NCBI GenBank assembly: GCA_946479395.1
Contig: CAMLFV010000061.1
Span: forward strand, 1-13,918
DNA: 13,918 nt
Direction: 5' to 3'
From: an uncultured Flavobacterium sp.
Lineage (GTDB): Bacteria > Bacteroidota > Bacteroidia > Flavobacteriales > Flavobacteriaceae
This document shows positions 1-6,952 of this stretch, piece after piece. Within the stretch, counting starts at the first letter, position 1; each line of letters opens with the position of its first letter. Under the pieces are notes generated by a model. It did not search any database, was not told where the DNA came from, and saw nothing but the letters and a program-made list of their open reading frames with translations. The translations under genes and the position numbers were made by a program.

Positions 1-551
1 CCACCGGCACAACCAATATCAATTTCATCATCTTCTTCGGTATCCAAATTCAATAATATATCGCCCGTTAACAATCCGCCTTTTAAGCCCATTGCGCCTG
101 TCATTCCTGTTTCTTCATCAATAGTAAACAAAGCTTCAATTGCAGGATGTTCTATTTCTTTTGAAGCCAAAACCGCCATAATTGTTGCTACCCCAATACC
201 ATTATCGGCACCTAAAGTAGTTCCTTTCGCACGAACCCAGTCTTCATCAACATACATATCAATTCCCTGTGTATCAAAATCGAAAACGGTGTCGTTGTTT
301 TTTTGGTGAACCATGTCTAAATGCGACTGTAAAACGATTGTTTTACGATTCTCCATACCAGCTGTTGCAGGCTTTTTAACAATTACGTTACCAACTTCAT
401 CAACAATGGTTTCCAAACCTAAATTTTCCCCGAACTGTTTCATGAAAGCAATCACACGTTCTTCTTTTTTTGACGGACGCGGAACTGCATTTAAATCTGC
501 AAAATGATTCCACAATGGTAGTGGCTCTAAATTGCGAATATCTTGACTCAT
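1..551 (-). CDS. pepD: PepD-type aminoacyl-histidine dipeptidase (M20 family), N-terminal part
   Basis: Cytosolic zinc dipeptidase that hydrolyses Xaa-His and other dipeptides. Only the first 183 codons are present; the C-terminal part lies left of the window, since the family is about 480 residues long. The conserved M20 metal-site residues fall in the expected order: SHLDM with H77 and D79, GADNG with D116 (bridging metal ligand), IDEETG with E146 and E147 (general base and metal ligand), and NLDTEED with D170. The final metal-binding His would be in the missing part. ATG at 551 is chosen because MSQDIRNLEPLPLW matches the usual PepD N-terminus. A terminator separates it from the upstream ferredoxin gene, and a possible -7 box lies just before the start, so it is probably its own transcript. 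The visible frame is intact. Recognition is firm; the gene symbol is by family resemblance. Confidence 0.9.
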   Translation of the reverse strand, partial: MSQDIRNLEPLPLWNHFADLNAVPRPSKKEERVIAFMKQFGENLGLETIVDEVGNVIVKKPATAGMENRKTIVLQSHLDMVHQKNNDTVFDFDTQGIDMYVDEDWVRAKGTTLGADNGIGVATIMAVLASKEIEHPAIEALFTIDEETGMTGAMGLKGGLLTGDILLNLDTEEDDEIDIGCAG

Positions 552-568
552 ATCTTTTAAATTTTAAC

Positions 569-576
569 CAAAGTTA
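569..576 (-). promoter_or_regulatory. possible -7 box (TAACTTTG) of pepD
   Basis: TAACTTTG on the minus strand fits the Bacteroidota -7 consensus TAnnTTTG and ends 17 bases before the pepD ATG. I see no clear TTG at the expected -33 distance, so this rests on the one box and its placement between the upstream terminator and the start codon. Confidence 0.35.
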
Positions 577-589
577 CTTATTATAAAAC

Positions 590-623
590 AAAAAAGCCAC
601 TTTAAACTGGGTTTAAAATGGCT
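590..623 (-). terminator. intrinsic terminator after the [2Fe-2S] ferredoxin gene
   Basis: Hairpin with arms 595-607 and 611-623 (AGCCATTTTAAAC against GTTTAAAGTGGCT on the minus strand, with one G-T wobble) and a 3-base loop. On the minus strand it is followed by a run of six T, then G and TTTT. It lies 36 bases after the ferredoxin stop codon, so it ends that transcript before pepD. Confidence 0.8.
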
Positions 624-658
624 GTCATACAAAATAAAAACAATAATTATTTTTAAGG

Positions 659-922
659 TTACGCAACAATATATTTGTCAAATAACTTCTGTGCTTTTTT
701 CTTTGTTACTTCTTTTTTATATTTTTTTTCAGAATCAATGTAAAACACCGGTGCATTTTTACACATTCCTTGGCATTTCATTTTTTCTAACGAAACATTT
801 TGATTTAAACCTGTTTCTTTTAGTAATTCTTTTAGGCAATTTTTTGCTTCTTCGTTATATCTGCAACATTTTTTTCCATCGCAAAAATAAATTACTTCAT
901 TAAAAGATTTACATTTACTCAT
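659..922 (-). CDS. small thioredoxin-like [2Fe-2S] ferredoxin domain protein
   Basis: An 87-residue cytosolic protein with the pattern of thioredoxin-fold [2Fe-2S] ferredoxins (as in the NuoE C-terminal domain): FCDGKKCC near the N-terminus (C14, C19, C20) and CQGMCKNAPV later (C50, C54). The Cx3C-x-NAP segment is the second half of the usual cluster site. It is likely an electron carrier or iron-sulfur protein; the partner is unknown. Two further cysteines (C4, C29) may not be ligands. The start at 922 (MSKCKSF) is preferred over an in-frame ATG at 946, because AAGGATA sits just before 922 and a TATATTTG promoter box overlaps the 946 ATG. It is divergent from the DUF3810 gene and followed by a strong terminator, so it is probably monocistronic. 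Confidence 0.8.
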   Translation of the reverse strand: MSKCKSFNEVIYFCDGKKCCRYNEEAKNCLKELLKETGLNQNVSLEKMKCQGMCKNAPVFYIDSEKKYKKEVTKKKAQKLFDKYIVA

Positions 923-943
923 TATCCTTATCTTTAACGAGTA

Positions 944-951
944 CAAATATA
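944..951 (-). promoter_or_regulatory. -7 box (TATATTTG) of the ferredoxin gene
   Basis: TATATTTG on the minus strand matches the Bacteroidota TAnnTTTG element exactly and lies 21 bases before the chosen ATG at 922. No convincing -33 TTG is seen in the very AT-rich divergent spacer. The box would make translation from the 946 ATG unlikely. Confidence 0.5.
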
Positions 952-988
952 AATAATTATTTTTATTTATTCTAAATAAAATATTTAA

Positions 989-2056
989 ATGAAAAAAAAA
1001 TATTTCTTTTTAATTGTTTTACTGTTTTTTGTAAGTTTTAGCTACCTTTTAGCCCCAATGTTTCCACAATTTTTTACAGATATTTATACGGAGAAAATTT
1101 ACAGTTATTTAGATCGTTTCTTACATTTAATATCGAACATATTTCCGTTTTCATTGGGCGATGTATTTTATGCAGTTGTTGTAATTTACTTTATTTACAA
1201 GTGTTTTGTATTGATAAAAAGAAAATTGTATAAAGATTTTGGTGTTTTTATGCTGACTTCGGTTTTACTGTTCTTCGGAATTTTTCAGCTTTTTTGGGGA
1301 TTTAATAATTACAAATTTTCAGTGGCGCATCAGTTAAAGTTAGAAAGAAGTTATACGCAAGCCGAATTAGATTCGATTACCAAAAAATTGACAGAAATTG
1401 TAAACAACCAGCAGTTTTTGATCACGAAAGATTCATTAAAAGAAGTATCGATTGATAAAGATTTGGAATTATTCAACAAAACTGCCAAATTGAACTATAC
1501 AAAACTGCCAGATCATTTAAAGGAAATTTTGACAGATAATAAAATCAATAATGTAAAACCATCGTTTTATTCATATTTACAGTCATATACCGGCTTTAGC
1601 GGATATTTTAATCCGTTTACACATGAAAATCACTTAAATATTGAAATTCCAACCATTGGAATGCCTGTTACCGTGGCACATGAAATGGCACATCAGTTGG
1701 GAATTGCAAGCGAAACCGAAGCTAATTTTTATGGTTATAAAGTTATGTTGCAAAGCACTGATTTAAAGTTTAAATATGCGGCGAATTTATACGCTTTAAA
1801 ATATTGTTTAAAGCAGTACAGATACGAAAACGAAGAAACATATAAGTTACTTTTTAACCGTTTAAATGTTGGCGTTCAGCAAAATATATTGGAAAGCGAA
1901 CAATTTTGGCTACGTAAAAGAAATGTTTCTTCGTATTTTTTTAAGAATCTTTATGGGAGGTTTTTAAAAATTAACAACCAGAAAGACGGAATTCAATCTT
2001 ATAATAAATTTGTTGGTTTATTGATTAATTATAATAAAAAATATCCTCAAGATTAA
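989..2056 (+). CDS. DUF3810 family membrane protein with HExxH motif
   Basis: A 355-residue protein of the DUF3810 family. Three hydrophobic segments sit at the N-terminus (about 5-22, 55-75 and 86-106), followed by a soluble domain. VAHEMAHQLGIASETEAN holds a metallopeptidase-like HExxH (H231, E232, H235) with a downstream glutamate (E244) that could be the third zinc ligand. SFYSYLQSYTGFSGYFNPF before it resembles the conserved stretch of the family. A membrane-anchored zinc peptidase is a reasonable inference; neither activity nor substrate is known to me. The start ATG at 989 opens directly into MKKKYFFLIV, a typical signal-anchor. The gene is divergent from the ferredoxin gene and its stop codon overlaps the stop of the convergent ndh gene. 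Confidence 0.85.
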   Translation: MKKKYFFLIVLLFFVSFSYLLAPMFPQFFTDIYTEKIYSYLDRFLHLISNIFPFSLGDVFYAVVVIYFIYKCFVLIKRKLYKDFGVFMLTSVLLFFGIFQLFWGFNNYKFSVAHQLKLERSYTQAELDSITKKLTEIVNNQQFLITKDSLKEVSIDKDLELFNKTAKLNYTKLPDHLKEILTDNKINNVKPSFYSYLQSYTGFSGYFNPFTHENHLNIEIPTIGMPVTVAHEMAHQLGIASETEANFYGYKVMLQSTDLKFKYAANLYALKYCLKQYRYENEETYKLLFNRLNVGVQQNILESEQFWLRKRNVSSYFFKNLYGRFLKINNQKDGIQSYNKFVGLLINYNKKYPQD

Positions 2057-3348
2057 TTTTCGGTTTGCTTTATGTCTCGATTTTTTCGGTATGGACGAAT
2101 AATTACACGCGATTCACGATCAAAAACAAAGTAATTATAAACCCAGCTCCAAAAAACTAATGTTCTGTTTTTAAAACCAATTAGCGAAAATAAATGGACA
2201 AACATCCACACAAACCAAGCGAAAACTCCATTAAAATGCAGTTTAGGTAAATCTACCACCGCTTTGTTTCTACCAATAGTTGCCATGGAACCTTTATCGT
2301 TGTAAACAAATTTTTTAAGCGACTGCTTTTTGGTTAATCGTTCTAAATTTTCAGCTAATAAATTTCCTTGTTGAATAGCAGGCTGCGCCATCATTGGATG
2401 TCCATACTGATATTTTTCACCGTACATTGCAGCAACATCGCCCAATGCAAATACATCGGTAAAACCTTCTACCTGATTAAATTCGTTCACTCGAATACGC
2501 GATGCGCGATCTACCGCTTGCGACATTCCTTCTATTGGGGCTCCCTTCACACCTGCCGACCAAATTACAGCATGTGTATCAAAAGATAATCCGTCTTTGG
2601 TTTCAACTTTTTTACCATCATAGTTTGTTACAATGGTTTTTAAGTGGATTTTTACGCCTAAATCTTTCAAAAACTTTTCGGCTGCTTTTGACGATTTATT
2701 GGTCATTGCGTCTAGAATTTTTTCACCACCTTGAATTAGGTTAATTTCCATCATAGAAATATCCAAATCGGGATAATCTTTAGGGAAAACGGCATTTTTC
2801 ATTTCGGCTAAGGCCCCGGCTAATTCCACACCTGTTGGTCCGGCACCAACAATTACGAAATTCATTAACGCTTTACGTTCGTTCATATCGTTTGTTTGCA
2901 GAGCCAATTCAAAATTCTCTAATAAAAGGGTTCGGATATTTAGCGCTTCGGGTATGGTTTTCATTACCATACTGTTTTTTTCAATTTCTTTATTGCCAAA
3001 GTAGTTGTTGGTAGATCCGGTTGCAATTACCAAATAATCGTAATAGATCGTTCCGATATCGGTAATTACTTTTTTATTTTCTGTATCGATTTGTTCAACC
3101 AAAGTCATTCTAAAAAAGGCTTCTTTATGCTCTTTAATAATTTTTCGCATTGGATACGCAATTGAGCCCGATTCTAATCCGCCGGTTGCCACCTGATACA
3201 TTAAAGGTTGAAAGTTGTGATAATTATGTTTATCAAGCAAAACAACCTGAAATTCTTTGTTTTTTAATTTTTGTGCCAATGCAACACCTGCAAAACCACC
3301 ACCTATGATAACGACTCTAGGATTGCTAGAATCTGGAATATTCATCAT
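2053..3348 (-). CDS. ndh: type II NADH dehydrogenase (NADH:quinone oxidoreductase, NDH-2)
   Basis: A 431-residue flavoprotein that passes electrons from NADH to the quinone pool without pumping protons, bound to the inner face of the cytoplasmic membrane. Visible elements in order: FAD dinucleotide fold IIGGGFAG (about 14-21), the substrate nucleotide fold IVGAGPTGVELAG (about 166-178), the second FAD contact VFALGDVA with D304, the NDH-2 quinone-site motif AQPAIQ (321-326), and a hydrophobic amphipathic C-terminal region (about 374-408) for membrane attachment. Q206 stands where many NADH-specific enzymes have Glu at the end of the second strand of the NAD fold. Length is normal. ATG at 3348 or 3345 are both possible. 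Its stop overlaps that of the convergent DUF3810 gene. Confidence 0.93.
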   Translation of the reverse strand: MMNIPDSSNPRVVIIGGGFAGVALAQKLKNKEFQVVLLDKHNYHNFQPLMYQVATGGLESGSIAYPMRKIIKEHKEAFFRMTLVEQIDTENKKVITDIGTIYYDYLVIATGSTNNYFGNKEIEKNSMVMKTIPEALNIRTLLLENFELALQTNDMNERKALMNFVIVGAGPTGVELAGALAEMKNAVFPKDYPDLDISMMEINLIQGGEKILDAMTNKSSKAAEKFLKDLGVKIHLKTIVTNYDGKKVETKDGLSFDTHAVIWSAGVKGAPIEGMSQAVDRASRIRVNEFNQVEGFTDVFALGDVAAMYGEKYQYGHPMMAQPAIQQGNLLAENLERLTKKQSLKKFVYNDKGSMATIGRNKAVVDLPKLHFNGVFAWFVWMFVHLFSLIGFKNRTLVFWSWVYNYFVFDRESRVIIRPYRKNRDIKQTEN

Positions 3349-3371
3349 ATTTAAAACTATTTGAATTACTA

Positions 3372-3379
3372 CAAAATTA
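3372..3379 (-). promoter_or_regulatory. possible -7 box (TAATTTTG) of ndh
   Basis: TAATTTTG on the minus strand fits TAnnTTTG and ends 23 bases before the ndh ATG. A matching -33 element at the usual spacing is not evident, so confidence is limited. Confidence 0.35.
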
Positions 3380-3478
3380 CGAAGTAAATAGCAATAAATG
3401 CAGTATTATTTTGTTTTTGAGTGCTTAACTGATAATTGTAAAATATATTGTTATTTTGCGTAATAATTAACAATTAGT

Positions 3479-4087
3479 ATGGCTCGATTAAATTTTCTAA
3501 CACCAAATAGCAATGGAGAACGTGCAGAAGATATACTTACACGCGAAGAATTGTATCAAAAAATTAAAAGAAAATCGCTAAAAACTTTAAAAGGAATCAT
3601 TATTGTAAATATTTTAATATTAGCATTTTTTATAAGCTCTAGCTTTTTATTTAAAATAAACGAAGACACAAAAACAGAAAGTTTATCTTCATCTGTTTTA
3701 ACATTTGCTGATTATGCTCTTGTAATTTTACCTGTTATCTCTACAATAGTTTGTATTTACATAATTTTCAAAATAAGAAAAAACAATACTGTTGAAGCCT
3801 TATTGTTGAACATAAAAAACACGAGAAGTATACTAAAACTATATCTATTTTTAATTTTAATTGCCTACTTGATTATTATTTATATTACGATATATCGAAC
3901 TATTGTGTCAGGCACCAATGACGTAACATTAGACGAAAGTTGGTCTTTTTATACTGCAATAATTTTAGCCTGTGTGGTTTGTACTATAGTTATTTTACTT
4001 ATTTTATGGTTACTTTACAAACTATTATATAGTAGATTTTTAAGAAGCCTGACGAAAAATTATTATGTTTTGAAAGATATGATATAA
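3479..4087 (+). CDS. unrecognised membrane protein with four predicted helices
   Basis: A 202-residue protein I cannot assign to a named family. It has a charged, soluble N-terminus of about 35 residues (with EELYQKIKRKSLK) and then four hydrophobic segments at about 38-58, 79-98, 120-143 and 157-183. It ends in a basic, tyrosine-rich tail containing FLRSLTKNYYVLKDMI. This layout resembles small Flavobacteriaceae membrane proteins with an N-terminal EL-x-KI segment and a C-terminal LKxNYxxLK tail, but no enzyme motif is visible. ATG at 3479 follows a typical AT-rich flavobacterial leader. It is divergent from ndh and closed by a strong bidirectional terminator, so it is likely transcribed alone. 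No function is proposed. Confidence 0.75.
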   Translation: MARLNFLTPNSNGERAEDILTREELYQKIKRKSLKTLKGIIIVNILILAFFISSSFLFKINEDTKTESLSSSVLTFADYALVILPVISTIVCIYIIFKIRKNNTVEALLLNIKNTRSILKLYLFLILIAYLIIIYITIYRTIVSGTNDVTLDESWSFYTAIILACVVCTIVILLILWLLYKLLYSRFLRSLTKNYYVLKDMI

Positions 4088-4124
4088 CAAAACGCCATTA
4101 AAAATTTTAATGGCGTTTTGTTTT
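4087..4124. terminator. bidirectional intrinsic terminator between convergent genes
   Basis: A nearly perfect 17-base inverted repeat (4087-4103 against 4105-4121, core AAAACGCCATTAAAA) with T-rich tails, strongest on the plus strand (TTTTGTTTTATTT). It begins at the last base of the plus-strand membrane protein gene and reaches the stop codon of the minus-strand cyclotransferase gene, so it can end both transcripts. Confidence 0.85.
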
Positions 4125-5187
4125 ATTTATTGATTCTAATTTCGAACATTTTATCCCAATTTTTACCGGTTACAAAGAACGTTCCCGTTTTTTTATTGTA
4201 GGCAATTCCGTTTAAAACATCTAAATCTGGATGTTGGGTAACTTTACTTTTCAGATCGCTTAAATCTACTACTCCGTTAACCGTTCCATCAATCGGATTA
4301 AAAATTCCTATAGCATCTTGACCATAAAAGTTTGCATAAATCTCCCCATTTACCCATTCTAACTCATTTACAGACGGAACAGTACCTCGATTGGTAGAAA
4401 CCACAAAATAATCAATCTGACTAAAATCGATAGGATTTACTTTATATACTCGGTCACTTCCATCGGTCATATACAAGTTAGTTCCATCGTTTGTTAGCCC
4501 CCAACCTTCGGTATTTTTAAAATAAGGCAATGTTTTTTCTTTTTGCAACGATTCTAAATTATAAACGTAGGCTTCGTTATTTTTGTATGTTAACTGATAA
4601 ATTTTATTATTTAGAACTGTTGCTCCTTCCGCAAAAATGGCATCGTCTAATTCATTTATCTTTATAACTTCGCCAGTTTTAGCATTTACTTTACGAATAC
4701 TTGATTTTCCCTTGGTACGTGTTCCAATTCCTTCTCCGTTTCCAGTACTTTCAATCAATATATCACCGTAAAATTCTAATCCTTGTGTATATGCTTTTAT
4801 ATCATGCGGATACGTATTTACAATTGTGTAAGAATAAACAGCAGGTTGAACATGCGACAATACATCTATTTTAGTTGTAGTTTCGTTCGCTTTTCCTTGG
4901 CTGTAAGCAATTGCCTTAATGTTTTGTAGACCGTGTTTTTCGTTAGCCAAATTATAAGTTAACAAAGCATTTGCTTTAACTGAACCTATTTTTTTATCGT
5001 TTATGAAATACTGAACAGAGTCGATTTAGTTACCAGCATCGCTTTTTAACTGTAAATTGACATCTTCTTTTAAGGCATAAGTTTGTTTTAAAGAAGAAAA
5101 TTCAAATTTTTCGATTTTTTTATTATCGTTACAAGCAATAAATAGTAATGATAAAGTAAAGAAAGTTAAGTGTTTATACTTTTTCAT
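4123..5187 (-). pseudogene. glutaminyl-peptide cyclotransferase lipoprotein, interrupted by one stop codon
   Basis: Family enzymes convert N-terminal glutamine to pyroglutamate using a five-bladed beta-propeller fold. Read from ATG at 5187, the frame is 354 codons, a normal length for the Bacteroidota form. It opens with a lipoprotein signal (MKKYKHLT, then LLFIAC with C19). The sole defect is TAA at codon 54 (5026-5028); the frame continues uninterrupted after it. The catalytic domain is intact and plant-type: TQGL, ESTG, FAEG (conserved catalytic Glu), GWGLTNDG, NELEW, DVLNGIA and VTGKNW. The 280-residue downstream open frame would have to start at a TTG (4965) with no visible ribosome site, and would lack signal and leader. 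Alternatives are a sequencing error or readthrough. Family assignment is firm; loss of function is an inference from the stop. Confidence 0.82.
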
Positions 5188-5242
5188 GGATTTTAAAATT
5201 AGATATACAATTATACAACCCTTTTTTTATTTGGCAAAAGGC

Positions 5243-5272
5243 TTGCTAAAATATAATTTGTTTGTATATTTG
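5243..5272 (+). promoter_or_regulatory. promoter of the SRP RNA gene
   Basis: TTG at 5243-5245, a 19-base spacer, then TATATTTG at 5265-5272. This matches the Bacteroidota (TTTG)/TTG-N19-TAnnTTTG promoter. The -7 box ends five bases before the first base of the RNA at 5278, the expected distance to a transcription start. Confidence 0.75.
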
Positions 5273-5277
5273 CAACG

Positions 5278-5370
5278 GCAAGTCCTACACGACCAGCTCC
5301 TGCAGACTCCTCCAGGGTGGGAACACAGCAAAGGTATGTGGTTGTAGCGGTGCGATGTAGGTCGCTTGCC
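5278..5370 (+). ncRNA. ffs: signal recognition particle RNA (4.5S, small bacterial type)
   Basis: RNA scaffold that binds Ffh and FtsY for co-translational delivery of membrane proteins. GGCAAGTCCTAC at the 5' end pairs with GTAGGTCGCTTGCC at the 3' end, closing a single long helix. The apical part holds the conserved Ffh-binding region: a GGGTGGGAACACAGCA segment with a GGAA tetraloop and the asymmetric-loop A/C bases, followed by AAGGTA. About 93 nt, short as in other Bacteroidota. It is preceded by a strong promoter and followed at once by seven T and a second hairpin terminator. It stands alone and faces the tmRNA gene. Confidence 0.9.
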
Positions 5371-5377
5371 TTTTTTT

Positions 5378-5407
5378 AATCAACCTACTTTGGTTGATTT
5401 ATTTTTT
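5378..5407 (+). terminator. terminator downstream of SRP RNA
   Basis: Stem AATCAACC (5378-5385) with GGTTGATT (5392-5399), 6-base loop, then a T-rich tail (TATTTTTT). It comes after the T7 run at 5371-5377 that already follows the closing SRP helix, so it is either the main terminator or a backup. Confidence 0.7.
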
Positions 5408-5544
5408 AGGATATTACTTTATTGCATTATTCATTGAAATTAACAATACTTAATATAAGATCGTTACAATATTTTAATTTTACTGAACATTTCATTTGGA
5501 GAAATAGAATATTTCAAACTATGCAAAAACTATACAATTTTCAC

Positions 5545-5580
5545 AAAATAAAAACGCATTAATTTAAAAATCAATGCGTT
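5545..5580 (-). terminator. terminator of tmRNA
   Basis: Stem AACGCATT (5553-5560) with AATGCGTT (5573-5580), extended past one mismatch. On the minus strand it is followed by TTTTTATTTT. It lies 14 bases after the tmRNA 3' end. The opposite flank (ATATTTT) might let it also stop transcripts coming from the SRP side. Confidence 0.75.
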
Positions 5581-5594
5581 ATATTTTAATTCAG

Positions 5595-5994
5595 TGGAGC
5601 CGCAGGGAATCGAACCCTGGTCCAAACAAGCAATCAAAGAGCTTTCTACACGTTTAGTTTCTGTTTAAATTTTCGTTGTAAAGCTTTGCCAAAAACAGCC
5701 ACTTTACACTTAACCTCTTAAGGTTTCGGGTAACTTCCGAGGTGCTATTTACCCTAGATTTATTTTTACGGTTCCTTATTGCAAAACGCCATAAATCAAG
5801 GCTTTTTTAAGGAATTCAGCTTTCCTATCTAATAGGACAAAGGCTTGATCTTACTATAATTCAGAATTAAGCAGCTAAAGCGTAGTTTTCTTCGCCGTGT
5901 AAAAAAAAGTTCATTCATGATATTAACGAGCTGTGTATGAGCGCTCGACGTGCTTACTTTTCAATTCCACCTGCTGTCAAAACCGATCGGCCCC
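5595..5994 (-). ncRNA. ssrA: transfer-messenger RNA (tmRNA)
   Basis: Rescues stalled ribosomes together with SmpB and tags the incomplete protein for proteolysis. The 5' GGGGCCG (from 5994) pairs with 3' CGGCTCC to form the tRNA-like acceptor stem. The T-arm reads CAGGG-TTCGATT-CCCTG, and TTTTGACAGCAGG near the 5' end is the tmRNA D-region signature. About 400 nt, normal for the group. The base after CGGCTCC is A (discriminator) and the next three are CTG, so the CCA tail is not encoded and must be added by CCA-adding enzyme. The tag reading frame is at 5867-5896. It is transcribed from its own promoter and convergent with the SRP RNA. Confidence 0.95.
5867..5896 (-). other. tmRNA proteolysis tag reading frame (GEENYALAA-stop)
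   Basis: Resume codon GGC at 5894-5896, then GAA GAA AAC TAC GCT TTA GCT GCT TAA. The encoded tag GEENYALAA ends in the LAA degron recognised by ClpXP-type proteases and matches the G-E-x-x-Y-A-x-A-A pattern of Bacteroidota tags. It is preceded by a T8 run and TACAC. Confidence 0.9.
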
Positions 5995-6006
5995 AAAAAG
6001 TGATTG

Positions 6007-6037
6007 CAAAAATAATAAAAAAAATCCTGCCAACCAA
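6007..6037 (-). promoter_or_regulatory. promoter of tmRNA
   Basis: TATTTTTG (6014 to 6007 on the minus strand) fits the Bacteroidota -7 box and lies 12 bases before the mature 5' end, leaving a short leader for RNase P to remove. TTG at 6037-6035 is 20 bases upstream of the box and could be the -33 element; a second TTG at 6033-6031 gives a 16-base spacer. Both lie in the loop of the overlapping terminator hairpin. Confidence 0.6.
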
Positions 6038-6046
6038 GCAGGATTT
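6017..6046 (-). terminator. terminator of the response regulator operon, overlapping the tmRNA promoter
   Basis: Stem AAATCCTGC with GCAGGATTT (6022-6030 and 6038-6046), loop TTGGTTG on the minus strand, then a run of eight T (6024-6017). This is a classic intrinsic terminator for minus-strand transcription arriving from the response regulator gene, some 230 bases upstream. Its T-run is inside the spacer of the tmRNA promoter. Confidence 0.8.
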
Positions 6047-6272
6047 ATCATTTGAATCTTTAAGTAATCAACAAAACAACATATACGTTCTAAACCTAAT
6101 CTAACCTTATTAAAACGTGACAACTTAATATTCCCTAATTATTTTTGCCCAATAATTTATTAAATATTTTGCGACTCAAATGTTGTACAAATGTATAGGC
6201 AAACTATTAATAATTGTAATTGGCATTGAAAACTTAACAAAATGTGAGCAAAATACTCACTTTAAACTTACA

Positions 6273-6920
6273 TTAAGAAAGATAACCGTGCTGAATTGCT
6301 GCTTTTACCAATCCCTTATCGTCTTGTACATTTAAAACTTGCTTCATTTTTGCAATGCGTTTTTGTATGGCGCTGTACGATATTGGTATTATTTTATCTA
6401 ATTCTATAATTTTATATCCTTTTGAAAGTAAATATAAAATCTGTCTGTTATAATCGTCAATTAACGATTTATCGTCTAACGATTCATTAAAGGTTTCTTG
6501 AACAAAATCGCTGTAAAACTTATCGTGATTCAGGACATTTTCAATCAGTTTTTTTAAATTTTCTGGTGTTAGTTCGCCTTTTGTAAAAAAACCTTCGGGC
6601 TTTACATTTTTGATAATATCCAAAATAAAAATCTTTTCGGTATGCGCCGTTAAAATAATAATTTTGCAATACGGAATAACCTTACGCACCAATTTTGCAA
6701 CATCAATTCCGTTTTTAATGTTTTTCTCATCATAAGCCGGAATATTAAAATCGATCAAAGCAATATCGTTCAATTTGGCATTCGGAACGGTTTCAAAATA
6801 GTCAAAAACCTCTTTACAACTTGCCAGCTTTACAATTTTACTTTGCGGATAATTTTGTGTTATAACATTTGCATAACCTTCTAAAATAAAAGGATGATCG
6901 TCTATAAGTGCAAAATTCAT
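6273..6920 (-). CDS. two-component response regulator, receiver domain plus LuxR/NarL-like helix-turn-helix
   Basis: A 215-residue DNA-binding regulator. The receiver domain (about 1-130) has the acidic pair D7/D8, phospho-acceptor D57 (ALIDFNIP), T91 (LTAH) and K114 (FFTKGE), so it should be phosphorylatable. The C-terminal part (about 155-212) resembles a LuxR/NarL helix-turn-helix (LLSKGYKIIELDKI, then SYSAIQKRIAKMKQVL) but is divergent: ILYLLSKG replaces the usual E-x-x-VL-x-L-x-A-x-G start. No histidine kinase is in the window. It lies 32 bases after the parC stop on the same strand, so it may be read through from parC; a weak hairpin (6244-6260) and a clear terminator (6017-6046) follow. 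The DNA target is unknown. Confidence 0.85.
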   Translation of the reverse strand: MNFALIDDHPFILEGYANVITQNYPQSKIVKLASCKEVFDYFETVPNAKLNDIALIDFNIPAYDEKNIKNGIDVAKLVRKVIPYCKIIILTAHTEKIFILDIIKNVKPEGFFTKGELTPENLKKLIENVLNHDKFYSDFVQETFNESLDDKSLIDDYNRQILYLLSKGYKIIELDKIIPISYSAIQKRIAKMKQVLNVQDDKGLVKAAIQHGYLS

Positions 6921-6952
6921 AAGTGTTTTGGTATTTAAAATTAAACGTATAG

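Noticed and set aside
923..946. An upstream in-frame ATG for the ferredoxin gene (95 residues).
   Set aside because: It overlaps an exact TATATTTG promoter box, while the ATG at 922 has AAGGATA just upstream and fits the family length.
4123..4965. The cyclotransferase as an intact 280-residue gene starting at TTG 4965.
   Set aside because: In-frame homologous sequence continues upstream to a lipoprotein signal at 5187, broken only by TAA at codon 54; the TTG has no visible ribosome site.
5595..5625. An isolated tRNA suggested by the TTCGATT T-arm.
   Set aside because: The acceptor partner lies about 390 bases away at 5988-5994 with a tag frame between, so it is the 3' end of tmRNA.
6177..6194. 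Direct repeat CAAATGT at 11-base spacing and a minus-strand TACATTTG box in the 5995-6272 spacer.
   Set aside because: No downstream reading frame, no -33 element and no folded RNA seen; two short AT-rich copies are within chance.
6244..6260. Hairpin GTGAG-CAAAATA-CTCAC as the terminator of the response regulator gene.
   Set aside because: Only five base pairs, with a broken T-run (ATTTTGTT) on the minus strand; the strong hairpin at 6017-6046 is a better terminator.
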